64,000 nt of DNA from Cellulomonas sp. Lineage in GTDB: Bacteria > Actinomycetota > Actinomycetes > Actinomycetales > Cellulomonadaceae. Numbering within the stretch: position 1 is the stretch's first letter; each line of letters starts with the position of its first letter. Made by a program: the position numbers and the translations under genes. This document shows, piece by piece, positions 27,577 to 36,013 of the stretch. The notes below the pieces were generated by a model. That model was given only the letters and a program-made list of their open reading frames with translations, was not told where the DNA came from and did no database searches. The DNA lies in NCBI RefSeq assembly GCF_017744555.1, contig NZ_JAGIBD010000021.1, forward strand, positions 1 to 64,000. The letters run 5' to 3'.

Positions 27577-28806
27577 GTGAGCGGTCGGGTCGTGGTGGTG
27601 GGTGCGGGGCTCGCAGGTGCGAAGACGGTCGAGGCGCTGCGCGCCGGCGGGTACGACGGGACGGTGACCCTCATCGGCACGGAGACCGACCGGCCCTACG
27701 AGCGCCCGCCCCTGTCCAAGGGCTACCTGCTCGGCACCGACGAGCGCGACGCCGCCTTCGTCCACGCCGCCGACTGGTACGCCGCCCACGACGTCGACCT
27801 GCGCACCGGCACCACCGTCCGGACCCTCGACCTCGCCGGTCACGACGTGATCGACGACACCGGCACCCGCACCGGGTTCGACCACCTCGTCCTCGCCACC
27901 GGCTCCGAGCCGCGTCGCCTCGACGTCCCCGGCGCCCAGCTCGACGGCGTCGTCTACCTGCGCACCCTCGGCGACAGCGACCGCCTCCGCGCCGCGCTCG
28001 TCCCCGGCACCCGCGTCGTCGTGGTCGGCGGTGGCTGGATCGGCCTCGAGGTCGCCGCCGCGGCGCGCGCCGCCGGCTGCGAGGTCAGCGTGCTCGTCCG
28101 CGACCCGATGCCTCTGCTGCACGTGCTCGGCCCCGAGCTCGCCGCGATGTTCGCCGACCTGCACCGCGGCAACGGGGTCGACCTGCGCACCCGCACCGAG
28201 GTGGCCGAGGTCGTCGCCACCGGCGACGGGACCCGCGTCGGCGCGGTGGCGCTCGCGGACGGGACACAGGTGGACGCCGACCTCGTCGTCGTCGGCATCG
28301 GCGCGGCGCCCAGGGTCGGCCTCGCGCGCGACGCCGGGCTCACCGTCGAGGACGGCGTGGTCGTCGACGCGCACCTGCGGTCCTCCGACCCGCACGTCCT
28401 GGCCGTCGGCGACATCGCACGCGCCGCGCACCCGCTGCTCGGTACGCACGTCCGGGTCGAGCACTGGGCCACCGCGCTCAACCAGCCGGCCACCGCCGCC
28501 GCGACGATCCTCGGCCGGGACGAGCCGTACGACCGGCTGCCGTACTTCTTCACCGACCAGTACGAGCTCGGCATGGAGTACGTCGGGTGGGTCGGACCGC
28601 ACGGGTACGACGAGGTCGTGGTGCGTGGCGACCTCGGCAGCCGGGAGCTCGTCGCGTTCTGGCGGCGCGAGGGACGGGTCGTCGCCGGGATGAACGTCAA
28701 CGTGTGGGACGTCGTCGACGACGTCCAGGCACTCATCCGCTCCGGGGCGGTCGTGGAGCGCGACCGGCTGGCCGACACGAGCGTGCCGCTGACCGACCTG
28801 GTCTGA
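27577..28806 (+). CDS. FAD-dependent oxidoreductase, ferredoxin-reductase type
   Basis: A 409-aa flavoprotein of the class that passes electrons from NAD(P)H to ferredoxins, often serving cytochrome P450 or dioxygenase systems. The FAD motif VVVVGAGLAGAKTVEALR is at the N-terminus, ERPPLSKGYL follows, then the NAD motif VVVVGGGWIGLEVAAAA near residue 150, and the second FAD motif DPHVLAVGDIARA near 270. A C-terminal reductase domain starts near residue 320. The GTG at 27577 is preceded by GGAGG seven bases upstream and gives the standard N-terminus. No ferredoxin or oxygenase gene is adjacent, so the redox partner is unknown. Its stop codon is inside the loop of a terminator. Confidence 0.9.
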   Translation: MSGRVVVVGAGLAGAKTVEALRAGGYDGTVTLIGTETDRPYERPPLSKGYLLGTDERDAAFVHAADWYAAHDVDLRTGTTVRTLDLAGHDVIDDTGTRTGFDHLVLATGSEPRRLDVPGAQLDGVVYLRTLGDSDRLRAALVPGTRVVVVGGGWIGLEVAAAARAAGCEVSVLVRDPMPLLHVLGPELAAMFADLHRGNGVDLRTRTEVAEVVATGDGTRVGAVALADGTQVDADLVVVGIGAAPRVGLARDAGLTVEDGVVVDAHLRSSDPHVLAVGDIARAAHPLLGTHVRVEHWATALNQPATAAATILGRDEPYDRLPYFFTDQYELGMEYVGWVGPHGYDEVVVRGDLGSRELVAFWRREGRVVAGMNVNVWDVVDDVQALIRSGAVVERDRLADTSVPLTDLV

Positions 28807-28820
28807 CGACCAGGTCGGTC
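28791..28820 (+). terminator. Intrinsic terminator overlapping the reductase stop codon
   Basis: GACCGACCTGGTC (28791-28803) and GACCAGGTCGGTC (28808-28820) form a perfect 13-bp stem with a TGAC loop. The coding sequence's last codons and TGA stop (28804-28806) are part of the hairpin. Confidence 0.8.
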
Positions 28821-28900
28821 CGAAACGATTCCGTCCCACCAGGACCGGCCGCACGCGTCTGACCTGCTGGTACGTTCCGAGTCGTCGCTCTGGTGAGCGA

Positions 28901-28917
28901 CCACGGGGCACCCGTGG
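28901..28917. repeat. Short perfect inverted repeat CCACGGG-GCA-CCCGTGG
   Basis: A 7-bp stem with a 3-nt loop in the 195-bp gap between the reductase and the YbdK gene. It could be a secondary terminator or an operator; nothing further distinguishes these. Confidence 0.4.
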
Positions 28918-28948
28918 CCGGCGTCTGGCGAGCCGCCGCGACGGGTCA

Positions 28949-28989
28949 CTCGGTCGGCGGGAGCGGCTCTGTACCTCCCGCCGACCGAG
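28949..28989 (-). terminator. Intrinsic terminator of the YbdK/DMT genes
   Basis: CTCGGTCGGCGGGA (28949-28962) and TCCCGCCGACCGAG (28976-28989): a perfect 14-bp stem with a 13-nt loop, 11 bp downstream of the YbdK stop. Confidence 0.8.
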
Positions 28990-29000
28990 CTGGTGGGGTC

Positions 29001-30119
29001 TCAGGCCTGCGCGGCGACGGGAACCGTCCGGTCGACCGCGCGACGCACCACCTCGTCGTCCTGGGCGCCCTCCGCCCGCCACGCGAGCTGCTCGACGGCT
29101 CCGTTCCCGCGCCGGAGCACGTGCCCCAGCAGCCGCTCGACGAGCTCGAGGTCGCCCGCGTCGACGAGCGCGTTGTGCACGTGGTCGAGGAGCTCGCCGA
29201 CCACGTCGGCCGCGGGCCGGGGGAGACCGTCCGACGGGCTCACGAGGTCGCCCGACAGCCCGGACCGCGCCGCCCGCCAGGTCGCGGCACGCAGCAGCTC
29301 GGTGCGCGGATGGTCGTCGCGACGCCCCTCGCGCACCGCGGTCTCCGCGAGCGCGCGCACCAGGCCGGCCTGCAGCACCGCGTCGCCGGCGTCGAGACAC
29401 ACGTCGGCGACCCGCACCTCGACCGTCGGGTAGTGCGCGGACAGTCGGGCGTCGAAGTACACCATCCCGTCGTCCAGGATCGTGCCGGAGCGCAGCAGGT
29501 CGGCGACGACCCGGCGGTACCCGGCCCCGTCGCCGAAGGGTGCCGTCGGGCCGGCCGTCGGCCAGCGCCCCCACACCTGCGACCGGTAGCTCGCGTACCC
29601 GGTGGTGCGACCCTGCCACGACGGGCTGTTCGCGCTGAGTGCCAGCAGCACCGGGGTCCAGGCGCGCAGGTGGTCGAGCACCAGGACGCCCTCGTCGTCG
29701 TCCGCCACCTCCACGTGCACATGGCAGCCGCACGTCAGCTGCTCGCGCGCCGTCTGGCCGAACCGGGCCCGGATCTCGTGCGCGCGGCGGTCCGCGAGGA
29801 CCGTCGACTCGACCGCCTGCGGCGCGGTCCCGAGCGCCGCGATGCGGGCACCCGCCCGCCGGGCGTACGCGTCGGCGACCTCGCGACCGGCACGCACCTC
29901 GGCGAGCAGGTCTGTCAGCGACTGCCGGGGCCGCGTCGAGATCTCGACCTGTTCTTGCTTGAACTCCTTCTCGATCGACCCGCCGGGCTCGTCGCGGCCG
30001 GGGGCCGGCACGGCGGGCGGGTCCAACGACGCGAACCGCAGCACCGCTCCCGACACGGCGTGCGGCGCGCCGTCAGGCGTCACCAGCAGGAACTCCTCTT
30101 CGACCCCGAGCGTGCGCAT
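29001..30119 (-). CDS. Carboxylate-amine ligase, YbdK / glutamate-cysteine ligase 2 family
   Basis: A 372-aa protein of the GCS2 family, the same length as E. coli YbdK. The hallmark N-terminus RTLGVEEEFLLV with catalytic glutamates, the KQEQVEISTRP segment and the metal-binding CGCHVHVEVAD are all present, as is the C-terminal TVEVRVADVCLDAGD. YbdK has weak gamma-glutamyl-cysteine ligase activity in vitro and its true substrate is unknown. Actinobacteria use mycothiol, so glutathione synthesis is unlikely here. It follows the DMT-like gene by 4 bp on the same strand, suggesting one transcript ending at the 28949 terminator. Confidence 0.85.
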   Translation of the reverse strand: MRTLGVEEEFLLVTPDGAPHAVSGAVLRFASLDPPAVPAPGRDEPGGSIEKEFKQEQVEISTRPRQSLTDLLAEVRAGREVADAYARRAGARIAALGTAPQAVESTVLADRRAHEIRARFGQTAREQLTCGCHVHVEVADDDEGVLVLDHLRAWTPVLLALSANSPSWQGRTTGYASYRSQVWGRWPTAGPTAPFGDGAGYRRVVADLLRSGTILDDGMVYFDARLSAHYPTVEVRVADVCLDAGDAVLQAGLVRALAETAVREGRRDDHPRTELLRAATWRAARSGLSGDLVSPSDGLPRPAADVVGELLDHVHNALVDAGDLELVERLLGHVLRRGNGAVEQLAWRAEGAQDDEVVRRAVDRTVPVAAQA

Positions 30120-30123
30120 CCGC

Positions 30124-31002
30124 TCAGTGTGGGCGAGCGGCGGCCGTCTCGCCCGGTGCAGGCGCTCCTCGGGGGTCTGTGGCGCCCGGTGTCCCGGCCC
30201 GCGCGACCACGACGACGCCGACGACGACCAGCACGAACGCGACGAATGCGAGCCACCCGCGCCCTGCCTGCGCGCGGTCGCCGGCGAGGACGACGCCCAC
30301 GACGGCGCTGGCGACCGTCTCCACGCCGACCATGAGCGCGGTGACCGTCACGACGGGGGCGTGGCGCAGCGCGAGGGCGGACAGGCCGAGCCCGGTCCCG
30401 CCGGCGACGACCGCGCACCAAGCAGCAGGTTCGGTGAGCAGCACTGCCGGGCTCAGCACCGGCAGCGTCCGTGCGGCGAGCGCGAGCACCGAGAACGACG
30501 CGCCCGCCACGCACGCCAGGACGAGGCCGCGGCCGGCGGTCGCGCGTCCGAGGCCGACGAGCGCTCCGCTCGCAACGAGGACGACCGTGGCGACGACGAC
30601 CGCCGTCGTGGTCGCGCCGTCCGTGGTCGCCGGCGCCACCTCGACGGAGAGCGCGAGCACGACGAGCCCCGCGGCCGTGGCACCGAGGCCCGCCCACTCG
30701 AGCGCGCGCAGTCGCGCGCCCAGCACGACCACCGACAGCACCGCGGCGACGCCCAGGCTGGACGCACGTCCGGCCTGGACCACGAACAGCGGCAAGGAGC
30801 GCAGCGCCACCGCCGCCAGGGCGAAGCCGGACGCCACCAGGAGCAGCGCGACGAGGTACACCCGGTCGGACGCGAGGCGACGCGCCATCGACGCGCCCAG
30901 TCCGAGCTCGGCGGGCAGCCGGCGGGCCGAGACGGCCTGCAGCACGACTGCCGTCCCGGAGCACAGAGCTGCCGCGGCGACGCACGCGAGCGCCACTATC
31001 AC
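30124..31002 (-). CDS. DMT-superfamily-like integral membrane protein
   Basis: A 292-aa membrane protein with nine or ten hydrophobic helices, starting with VALACVAAAALCSGTAVVLQ. Its pattern of two halves of about five helices fits the drug/metabolite transporter superfamily (EamA-like), and helix motifs such as SLPLFVVQAGRASSLGVAA resemble that group. The substrate is unknown. The start is GTG at 31002, with another GTG two codons downstream possible. It shares a strand and a 4-bp gap with the downstream YbdK gene, so a role in transporting that enzyme's substrate or product is possible. The C-terminal 25 residues are Pro/Gly/Ala-rich and cytoplasmic or disordered. Confidence 0.75.
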   Translation of the reverse strand: MIVALACVAAAALCSGTAVVLQAVSARRLPAELGLGASMARRLASDRVYLVALLLVASGFALAAVALRSLPLFVVQAGRASSLGVAAVLSVVVLGARLRALEWAGLGATAAGLVVLALSVEVAPATTDGATTTAVVVATVVLVASGALVGLGRATAGRGLVLACVAGASFSVLALAARTLPVLSPAVLLTEPAAWCAVVAGGTGLGLSALALRHAPVVTVTALMVGVETVASAVVGVVLAGDRAQAGRGWLAFVAFVLVVVGVVVVARAGTPGATDPRGAPAPGETAAARPH

Positions 31003-31060
31003 ACTGGACCTCCTGGGCGAATCGGACGCGGACCTGACCTCAGGGCAGTCGGAGACACCC

Positions 31061-31066
31061 TATGCT
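31061..31066 (+). promoter_or_regulatory. -10 element TATGCT ahead of the glycosylation operon
   Basis: TATGCT is one of the best -10 matches in the window and lies 46 bp upstream of the GTG of the mannosyltransferase-like gene, in the divergent gap after the DMT-like gene. A convincing -35 hexamer was not found. Confidence 0.4.
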
Positions 31067-31111
31067 CCCCACGTCGACGCGTCCGTCGACGTCACACGAG
31101 GGGGGCCAGTG

Positions 31112-32317
31112 GTGCACACCGCGGAGCGTGAGAGCGCACCCGCGGTCCCGACCACCCAGGTCCCGGCGACCAAGGCGCTCGGCGCGTTCGCGCTGGTAGC
31201 CGCCGCACTCACCGTCGTCGTGGCGATCGCGGACCGGACCGGACCGCGGCAACGAATCCGCCCCAGCGGGAGTTCGTGGCTCGACGGCTGGCACCAGTAC
31301 GACGCGGGCTGGTACCAGCAGATCGCGGAGCACGGCTACTCGTACACCCCCGGTCAGCAGTCGTCCATCGCGTTCTTCCCTGTCTACCCGATGGGGGTGC
31401 GTGCGCTGAGCACGCTCGTCGGCGACACGGCGCTGGCCGGCACGCTGCTCGCGCTCCTGGCAGGGGCCGCCTCCGTCGTGCTGTTCGCGCGCTGGGCGTG
31501 GGCGCGGCTCTCTCGGCGCTCGGCCGTCGCGGCCGTCGGCGTGCTCCTGCTGTACCCGTACGCCATGTTCCTCTATGGCGCGATGTACGCCGACTCGTTG
31601 TTCCTGCTGTGCGCGATCGCCTCGTTCGTGCTGCTCGAGCGCCGCTGGTACCTCGCAGCGGGCCTCGTCGGCGCGCTCGCCACCGCCGGCCGGCCGGTGG
31701 GCGTCGCGGTGGTCGTCGGACTCGTGGTCCGGACGCTCGAGATGATCGCCCAGGACCGCGCCGGAGACGGCCGCGTCGGACCGGGCGAGCTGCTCGGCGC
31801 GGTCCGCCTCGTGCGACCGCGCCAGCTCGGAGTCCTCGCGTCGCTCCTCGGCATCGGTGGCTGGTGCGCGTACCTCTGGCTCCAGTTCGGCGACCCGGTG
31901 GCCTTCGTCGCGGTCGAGTCCGCGCCGGGATGGGACCAGGGGGCCGGACCGAGGACGTGGTTCAAGATCGCGTACGCCGGGACCATGGTGAAGGGGCCGC
32001 GCGACATCGCCGTGCTGCTGACGATCCAGGCGATCGTCTGCCTGTGCGCCGTGCTGCTGCTGCGGCGGGTGTGGCAGCGGTTCGGCTGGGGCTATCTCGC
32101 CTACGCGGCGGTCGTGCTCGCGATCCCGATCCTCGGCACCAAGGACTTCATGGGGACCGGCCGGTACGCCCTGGTCGCATTCCCGGTGCTCGCTGCCGCG
32201 GGCGACTACCTCGCGACCCGCCGCCACCGGTGGGTGCTCGTGGCGGTGCTGTCCGTGAGCGCGGCACTCCTGCTCGTCCTGACCTGGTTCTTCGGTAGAT
32301 CTGTTGAGGTGTCGTGA
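31112..32317 (+). CDS. PIG-V-like mannosyltransferase family membrane protein
   Basis: A 401-aa polytopic membrane protein with about nine helices. Shortly after the first helix comes WLDGWHQYDAGWYQQIAEHGY, the extracytoplasmic acidic loop typical of GPI-mannosyltransferase/PIG-V-like enzymes that use a polyprenyl-phosphate sugar. (E)SAPGWDQGAGPRTWF follows in a later loop. The acceptor is unknown. GTG 31112 is preceded by CGAGGGGGG. Its stop overlaps the GT2 gene (GTGA), starting a four-gene coupled operon. A dolichyl- or decaprenyl-phosphate sugar made by the next gene could be its donor. I rate the family assignment as good and the sugar as unknown. Confidence 0.75.
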   Translation: MHTAERESAPAVPTTQVPATKALGAFALVAAALTVVVAIADRTGPRQRIRPSGSSWLDGWHQYDAGWYQQIAEHGYSYTPGQQSSIAFFPVYPMGVRALSTLVGDTALAGTLLALLAGAASVVLFARWAWARLSRRSAVAAVGVLLLYPYAMFLYGAMYADSLFLLCAIASFVLLERRWYLAAGLVGALATAGRPVGVAVVVGLVVRTLEMIAQDRAGDGRVGPGELLGAVRLVRPRQLGVLASLLGIGGWCAYLWLQFGDPVAFVAVESAPGWDQGAGPRTWFKIAYAGTMVKGPRDIAVLLTIQAIVCLCAVLLLRRVWQRFGWGYLAYAAVVLAIPILGTKDFMGTGRYALVAFPVLAAAGDYLATRRHRWVLVAVLSVSAALLLVLTWFFGRSVEVS

Positions 32318-33078
32318 CCGTCCACCACGAGCCGTTCAAGCGGCTGTCCATCTTCTTCCCGATGTGGAACGAGGAGCAGTACATCCGGCGCGCGGTGGAC
32401 GCCGCGCGCGGGGAGTGCGACGAGCTCGTCGAGAACGGGCAGATCCTCGACTACGAGCTCATCGTCGTCGACGACGCGTCGAGCGACCGGACGGGTGCCA
32501 TCGCGGACGAGCTCGCTGCCGAGGACCGTCACGTCGTCGTCGTCCACCACGAGCGCAACCGCAAGCTCGGCGGGTCGATCAAGAGCGGCTTCGCGGCGGC
32601 GTCGGGCGACGTGGTGCTCTACACCGACGCAGACCTCCCTTTCGAGATGACGGAGGTCTCGCGCGCGCTGCGGGTGCTGCGGACGTACGAGGCGGACATG
32701 ATCAGCGCGTACCGCCTCGACCGGACCGGCGAAGGGCCGCGCCGGGCCGTGTACTCGTTCCTGTACAACGGCCTCGTGCGCGCGCTGTTCGGGACGCGGC
32801 TGCGCGACATCAACTTCGCGTTCAAGCTGTGCCGTCGTGAGGTGCTCGACCACGTGAGCCTCGTGAGCGAGAGCTCGTTCATCGACGCGGAGCTCGTGGT
32901 CCGCACGCAGAAGGCCGGGTTCCAGATCCTCCAGATCGGCGTGGACTACTTCCCGCGTACCCGAGGTGTCTCGACGCTGTCGTCGTTCGGCGTCATCCGC
33001 GCCATGGTGCGGGAGATGCTTCAGCTGCGCCGCGACCTCACGCACCTTGCGCCGGTCGCGCCCCGCGAGCACCCGTGA
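32314..33078 (+). CDS. Glycosyltransferase family 2, polyprenyl-phosphate sugar synthase-like
   Basis: A 254-aa GT-A-fold glycosyltransferase with LSIFFPMWNEEQYIRRAV, the nucleotide-binding LIVVDDASSDRTGAIADEL and the DxD-type VLYTDADLPFEM near residue 110. RKLGGSIKSGFAAASGD and the later RDINFAFKLCRREVLD are typical of dolichyl-phosphate mannose/glucose synthases. There are no C-terminal membrane helices. The product is probably a lipid-linked sugar used by the upstream membrane transferase. Start and stop overlap both neighbours by 4 nt (GTGA). Confidence 0.85.
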   Translation: MTVHHEPFKRLSIFFPMWNEEQYIRRAVDAARGECDELVENGQILDYELIVVDDASSDRTGAIADELAAEDRHVVVVHHERNRKLGGSIKSGFAAASGDVVLYTDADLPFEMTEVSRALRVLRTYEADMISAYRLDRTGEGPRRAVYSFLYNGLVRALFGTRLRDINFAFKLCRREVLDHVSLVSESSFIDAELVVRTQKAGFQILQIGVDYFPRTRGVSTLSSFGVIRAMVREMLQLRRDLTHLAPVAPREHP

Positions 33079-33926
33079 CGCGTCTGCTCATCGTCACGGC
33101 CGACGACCTCGGCCTGACCGTCGGCGTCAACGAGGCCGTCCGCCGCGCTCACGTCGACGGCGTGGTCACCGCGACGTCGCTCCTGGCCGTCGGGCGGGCG
33201 TTCGACGACGCGGCGGCCATGCTGCGCGACCTGCCGACGCTCGAGGTCGGGGCGCACCTGGCGATCGTCGGCGAGGATCCGCCGCTGCTGTCGGCGCGGG
33301 AGATCCCGACGCTCGTCGACTCGGGCGGGTCGTTCCCGCTGAGCTACCGCACCGTCGTGGCACGCGGGCTGGCCGGACTGATCGACCCGGACGACGTGCG
33401 GCGCGAGCTGGGCGCGCAGCTCGAACGGGTGCGCGGCGTCGGCGTGCCCGTGACGCACCTGGACACGCACCAGCACACGCACCTCTGGCCGGCCGTGGCG
33501 TGTGTCGTCGCCGACCTCGCCGTGACGGCGGGCGTGCCGGCCGTGCGCCTGCCCCGCAGCCACCGGCACGGTCCGCTGGGCCTCGGCGTCTCGTTGCTGT
33601 CGGCCGGGACCGGCCGCACGCTGCGGCGCGCCGGACGGGTCTCGCCGGACGACTACGCGGGACTCGACGAGGCGGGCGCGCTCGACGCGGCACGCTTCGG
33701 CCGGACCCTCGACGCCGTCCGCCGTCGGGCCGCGCCGTCCGTCGAGATCAACGCGCACCCGTCCGTCCCGGGCGACCCGGACCTCGACCGCTTCGCGTGG
33801 TCGTACCGGTGGGCCGACGAGCTCGCGATGCTCACCGACCCCGCGGTGCGCCGTCGCATCGAGTCCGCCGGCTACCGGCTCGGCGGGTTCGCCGACCTGG
33901 TTCCGACCTCCGGAGGGACGACATGA
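33075..33926 (+). CDS. YdjC/ChbG-HpnK family carbohydrate deacetylase
   Basis: A 283-aa protein of the YdjC family, which removes N-acetyl groups from sugars such as chitobiose or hopanoid-linked N-acetylglucosamine. Metal ligands are the Asp of LIVTADDLGLTVGVNEA near residue 12, a His in VGAHLAIVGED near residue 60, and the His cluster THLDTHQHTHLWP near residue 130; the C-terminal EINAHPSVPGDPD adds the last block. Clustered with a GT2, a lipid-dependent transferase and a methyltransferase, it most likely deacetylates a glycolipid or wall-linked amino sugar. GTG start overlapping the GT2 stop; stop overlapping the methyltransferase ATG. Confidence 0.88.
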   Translation: MTRLLIVTADDLGLTVGVNEAVRRAHVDGVVTATSLLAVGRAFDDAAAMLRDLPTLEVGAHLAIVGEDPPLLSAREIPTLVDSGGSFPLSYRTVVARGLAGLIDPDDVRRELGAQLERVRGVGVPVTHLDTHQHTHLWPAVACVVADLAVTAGVPAVRLPRSHRHGPLGLGVSLLSAGTGRTLRRAGRVSPDDYAGLDEAGALDAARFGRTLDAVRRRAAPSVEINAHPSVPGDPDLDRFAWSYRWADELAMLTDPAVRRRIESAGYRLGGFADLVPTSGGTT

Positions 33927-34585
33927 CGTCACGACGGCCCGACGCGTCGGGGCGGGCCGCGCTCGCCCTGTTCCGGGACGCGCCCCTCGGCGTGCGCGTG
34001 CACACGCGCGTGCGCTGGTTCAGCGCGCCGTTCCCCGCGATCGCCGACGCGCTCCCGCCGGCGGGCCGTGTGCTCGAGATCGGGTGCGGCCACGGGCTGT
34101 TCAGCGCCTACGCCGCACTGGCGGCCCCCGGACGCGAGGTTCTCGGGGTCGACATCGACGCGGACAAGGTCGCGCACGGGCGCGCCGCCGTCCAGGGTGT
34201 GAAGCGCCTCGAGCTGGATGTCGCCCCGGACGGCGCGGTGCCCGAGGGGCCGTGGGACGCCGTCGTCGTCGTCGACGTGCTCTACCTCCTGCCCGCTCAG
34301 GCCCAGCGGCGGCTCCTCACGGAGGCCGCGTCGCGGCTCGCGCCGGAAGGGGTCCTCGTCATCAAGGAGATGGGCACGACACCGCGGTGGAAGGCTCGCT
34401 GGAACACGTTCCAGGAGACGCTGTCGGTCAAGGTGCTGCGCATCACCGAGGGGTCGTCGTTCGACTTCGTCGCGCCCGAGACGACCGCGGGCTGGCTCAC
34501 CGACCTCGGCCTGACGGTGCAGGCGCACCGCCTCGACGCCGGCCGGGTGCACCCGCACCACCTGCTCGTCGCCCGGCGCGCCTGA
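33923..34585 (+). CDS. Class I SAM-dependent methyltransferase
   Basis: A 220-aa methyltransferase with the SAM-binding motif I VLEIGCGHGLFSAYAAL near residue 50, motif post-I VLGVDIDADKV and motif II WDAVVVVDVLYLLP. The C-terminal half, with EGVLVIKEMGTTPRWKARWNTFQE, resembles small-molecule methyltransferases acting on lipids or sugars. It is the fourth and last gene of the coupled glycosylation operon, with an ATGA overlap, so a glycolipid intermediate is the probable substrate. The gene converges on the small membrane peptide gene with a 4-bp gap. Confidence 0.85.
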   Translation: MTSRRPDASGRAALALFRDAPLGVRVHTRVRWFSAPFPAIADALPPAGRVLEIGCGHGLFSAYAALAAPGREVLGVDIDADKVAHGRAAVQGVKRLELDVAPDGAVPEGPWDAVVVVDVLYLLPAQAQRRLLTEAASRLAPEGVLVIKEMGTTPRWKARWNTFQETLSVKVLRITEGSSFDFVAPETTAGWLTDLGLTVQAHRLDAGRVHPHHLLVARRA

Positions 34586-34589
34586 CGGG

Positions 34590-34685
34590 TCAGCCGAGCA
34601 GCCCGGCGACGAGCGCGCCGAGCACCAGCCCCGCGCCGGCGAGCCAGACCAGCGTGGGCAGCCGGTCGACGAGCCGTCGCCTCAC
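34590..34685 (-). CDS. 31-aa single-helix membrane peptide after the Rieske gene
   Basis: A very short gene for 31 residues: a basic start RRRLVDRLPT followed by one hydrophobic helix (LVWLAGAGLVLGALVAGLLG). GTG 34685 overlaps the Rieske stop (GTGA), which is the main argument that it is translated. It could anchor or stabilise the DUF6529/Rieske membrane complex. Without conservation data it remains a hypothesis that this is a real protein. Confidence 0.5.
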   Translation of the reverse strand: MRRRLVDRLPTLVWLAGAGLVLGALVAGLLG

Positions 34686-35164
34686 GTCCTCACCACCTCT
34701 CCGTCGCGCACCTCGACACCGACGGGTGGAAGCGGACGGGTCGCGGGCCCCTGCACGACCTCGCCCGTCGCCGCGTCGAACGCGCTGCCGTGGCACGGGC
34801 AGTGGATCTCGCCGCCGCGCACGTCGCGCACGAGGCAGCCCTGGTGGGTGCACACCGCGGAGAACCCGTGCACGGCCGACCCCTCGCGCGTCAGCACGAC
34901 CTTCAGGTCGGCGAGCACGACCCCGCCGCCGTCGGGGACGTCGGTGAGCGGGGCGAGCCGGTCCTGGGCCGACCCGTGACCCGAGCTGCTGCCGCCGTCG
35001 GTGCCCCCGCCGCCGTCCGACCCGTAACCCGACGGCCCCGAGCCCGCCGCGGGGGCGATCGCCCGGAACCCGACGAAGCCCACGACGCCCGCGACGGCCA
35101 CGACGCCCGCGCCCTCGAGCACAGCGCGCCGGCCTGGACCGGTCGTCCTGTCGTCCACGGCCAC
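34682..35164 (-). CDS. Rieske [2Fe-2S] protein with Tat-type membrane anchor
   Basis: A 160-aa Rieske protein. Ligand motifs are AVCTHQGCLV and IHCPCHGSAFD near the middle of the C-terminal domain, each supplying Cys and His. The N-terminus has a twin-Arg patch (GPGRRAVLEGAG) before a hydrophobic stretch, so export by the Tat system and retention as an anchor are likely. A Gly/Ser/Asp-rich linker (residues about 45-65) leads to the cluster domain. It is shorter than bc1-complex Rieske subunits and has no qcr neighbours. It follows the DUF6529 gene by 6 bp, so the two probably form a small quinone- or oxygen-linked electron-transfer module. Confidence 0.88.
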   Translation of the reverse strand: MAVDDRTTGPGRRAVLEGAGVVAVAGVVGFVGFRAIAPAAGSGPSGYGSDGGGGTDGGSSSGHGSAQDRLAPLTDVPDGGGVVLADLKVVLTREGSAVHGFSAVCTHQGCLVRDVRGGEIHCPCHGSAFDAATGEVVQGPATRPLPPVGVEVRDGEVVRT

Positions 35165-35170
35165 CTCCGC

Positions 35171-35746
35171 CTACACCAGCGCGTACCCGGAGCGCGTGAA
35201 GAACCACAGCGCCGAGCTGAACCACACCACGAGCAGCACCACGGCCAGCAGGCCGCCGAGCAGCGGGATCGTCCCGCGCGGCAGGGACGGCAGGCGCAGC
35301 GCGAGCATCTTCGCCGCGAACACCCCGTACAGCAGGCAGCCGGCCACCGCGTGCACGACGACGCGGGCGTCGTCATCCGTGATCCCGAGCGACCACACGC
35401 AGTGGAACATCACCGGGAGCGTGAGCAGGAACGCCACCGCGCCCGTCCACCGGTGCGTGGGCGAGATCCAGCGTGCGGACGGGTCGACGCCCGGCAGGTG
35501 CCCCCACATCGCGAGCGCGCTGAGCACCTGCACGACGACGAGGAGGGCCGCGGCGGTGGTCAGCCACGCCTTCATCTGGAGCATGCCGCTGAACCCGAGC
35601 GTCGTCAGCGCGGCGCCGTCGCCGGGATGCACGCGGGCGTACGCGGCGAGCGACGCGGACACCGCCAGACCGAGCGCGCCGATGCCGGCGAGCGCCCAGT
35701 TCCGTGCCGGCGTCACGCGGTCGCCGACCTCCGCCGCTGCGCCCAT
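35171..35746 (-). CDS. DUF6529 family membrane protein
   Basis: A 191-aa membrane protein with about five helices, spanning WALAGIGALGLAVSASLAAY to LLGGLLAVVLLVVWFSSALWFF. Conserved-looking His residues sit in helix ends (PTHRWTGAVAF, PVMFHCVWSLG, VVVHAVAGCLLYG), the pattern of a cytochrome-b-like haem-binding membrane subunit. The ATG at 35746 follows AGGAGG with good spacing. Next on the strand are the Rieske gene and the 31-aa peptide. I recognise the family as DUF6529, seen beside Rieske proteins; haem binding is inferred from the histidines. Confidence 0.75.
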   Translation of the reverse strand: MGAAAEVGDRVTPARNWALAGIGALGLAVSASLAAYARVHPGDGAALTTLGFSGMLQMKAWLTTAAALLVVVQVLSALAMWGHLPGVDPSARWISPTHRWTGAVAFLLTLPVMFHCVWSLGITDDDARVVVHAVAGCLLYGVFAAKMLALRLPSLPRGTIPLLGGLLAVVLLVVWFSSALWFFTRSGYALV

Positions 35747-36013
35747 CGCGACCTCCTGCCGCACGCCCCGCCGTGCGTCCCGTCCAGGTATGCACCTCTC
35801 GTCCGCGCGGCGCAAGGGCGGGGCGACGTGCGTCGTTGCTCACGTGCCCGTGCGGCGACTACCACAGGCACGTGACCTGCGGTTAGCCTGCTGGCTACGT
35901 GCGCCGGAACGTGTCTCGCCACATGCGCACGAGAACAGCCTGACGGAAGAGCCGCGCCCTGGGGGCAGGCCGGCTCGGACCCACCAGGCGCCGTCACCAG
36001 ACGAAGGACGTCC

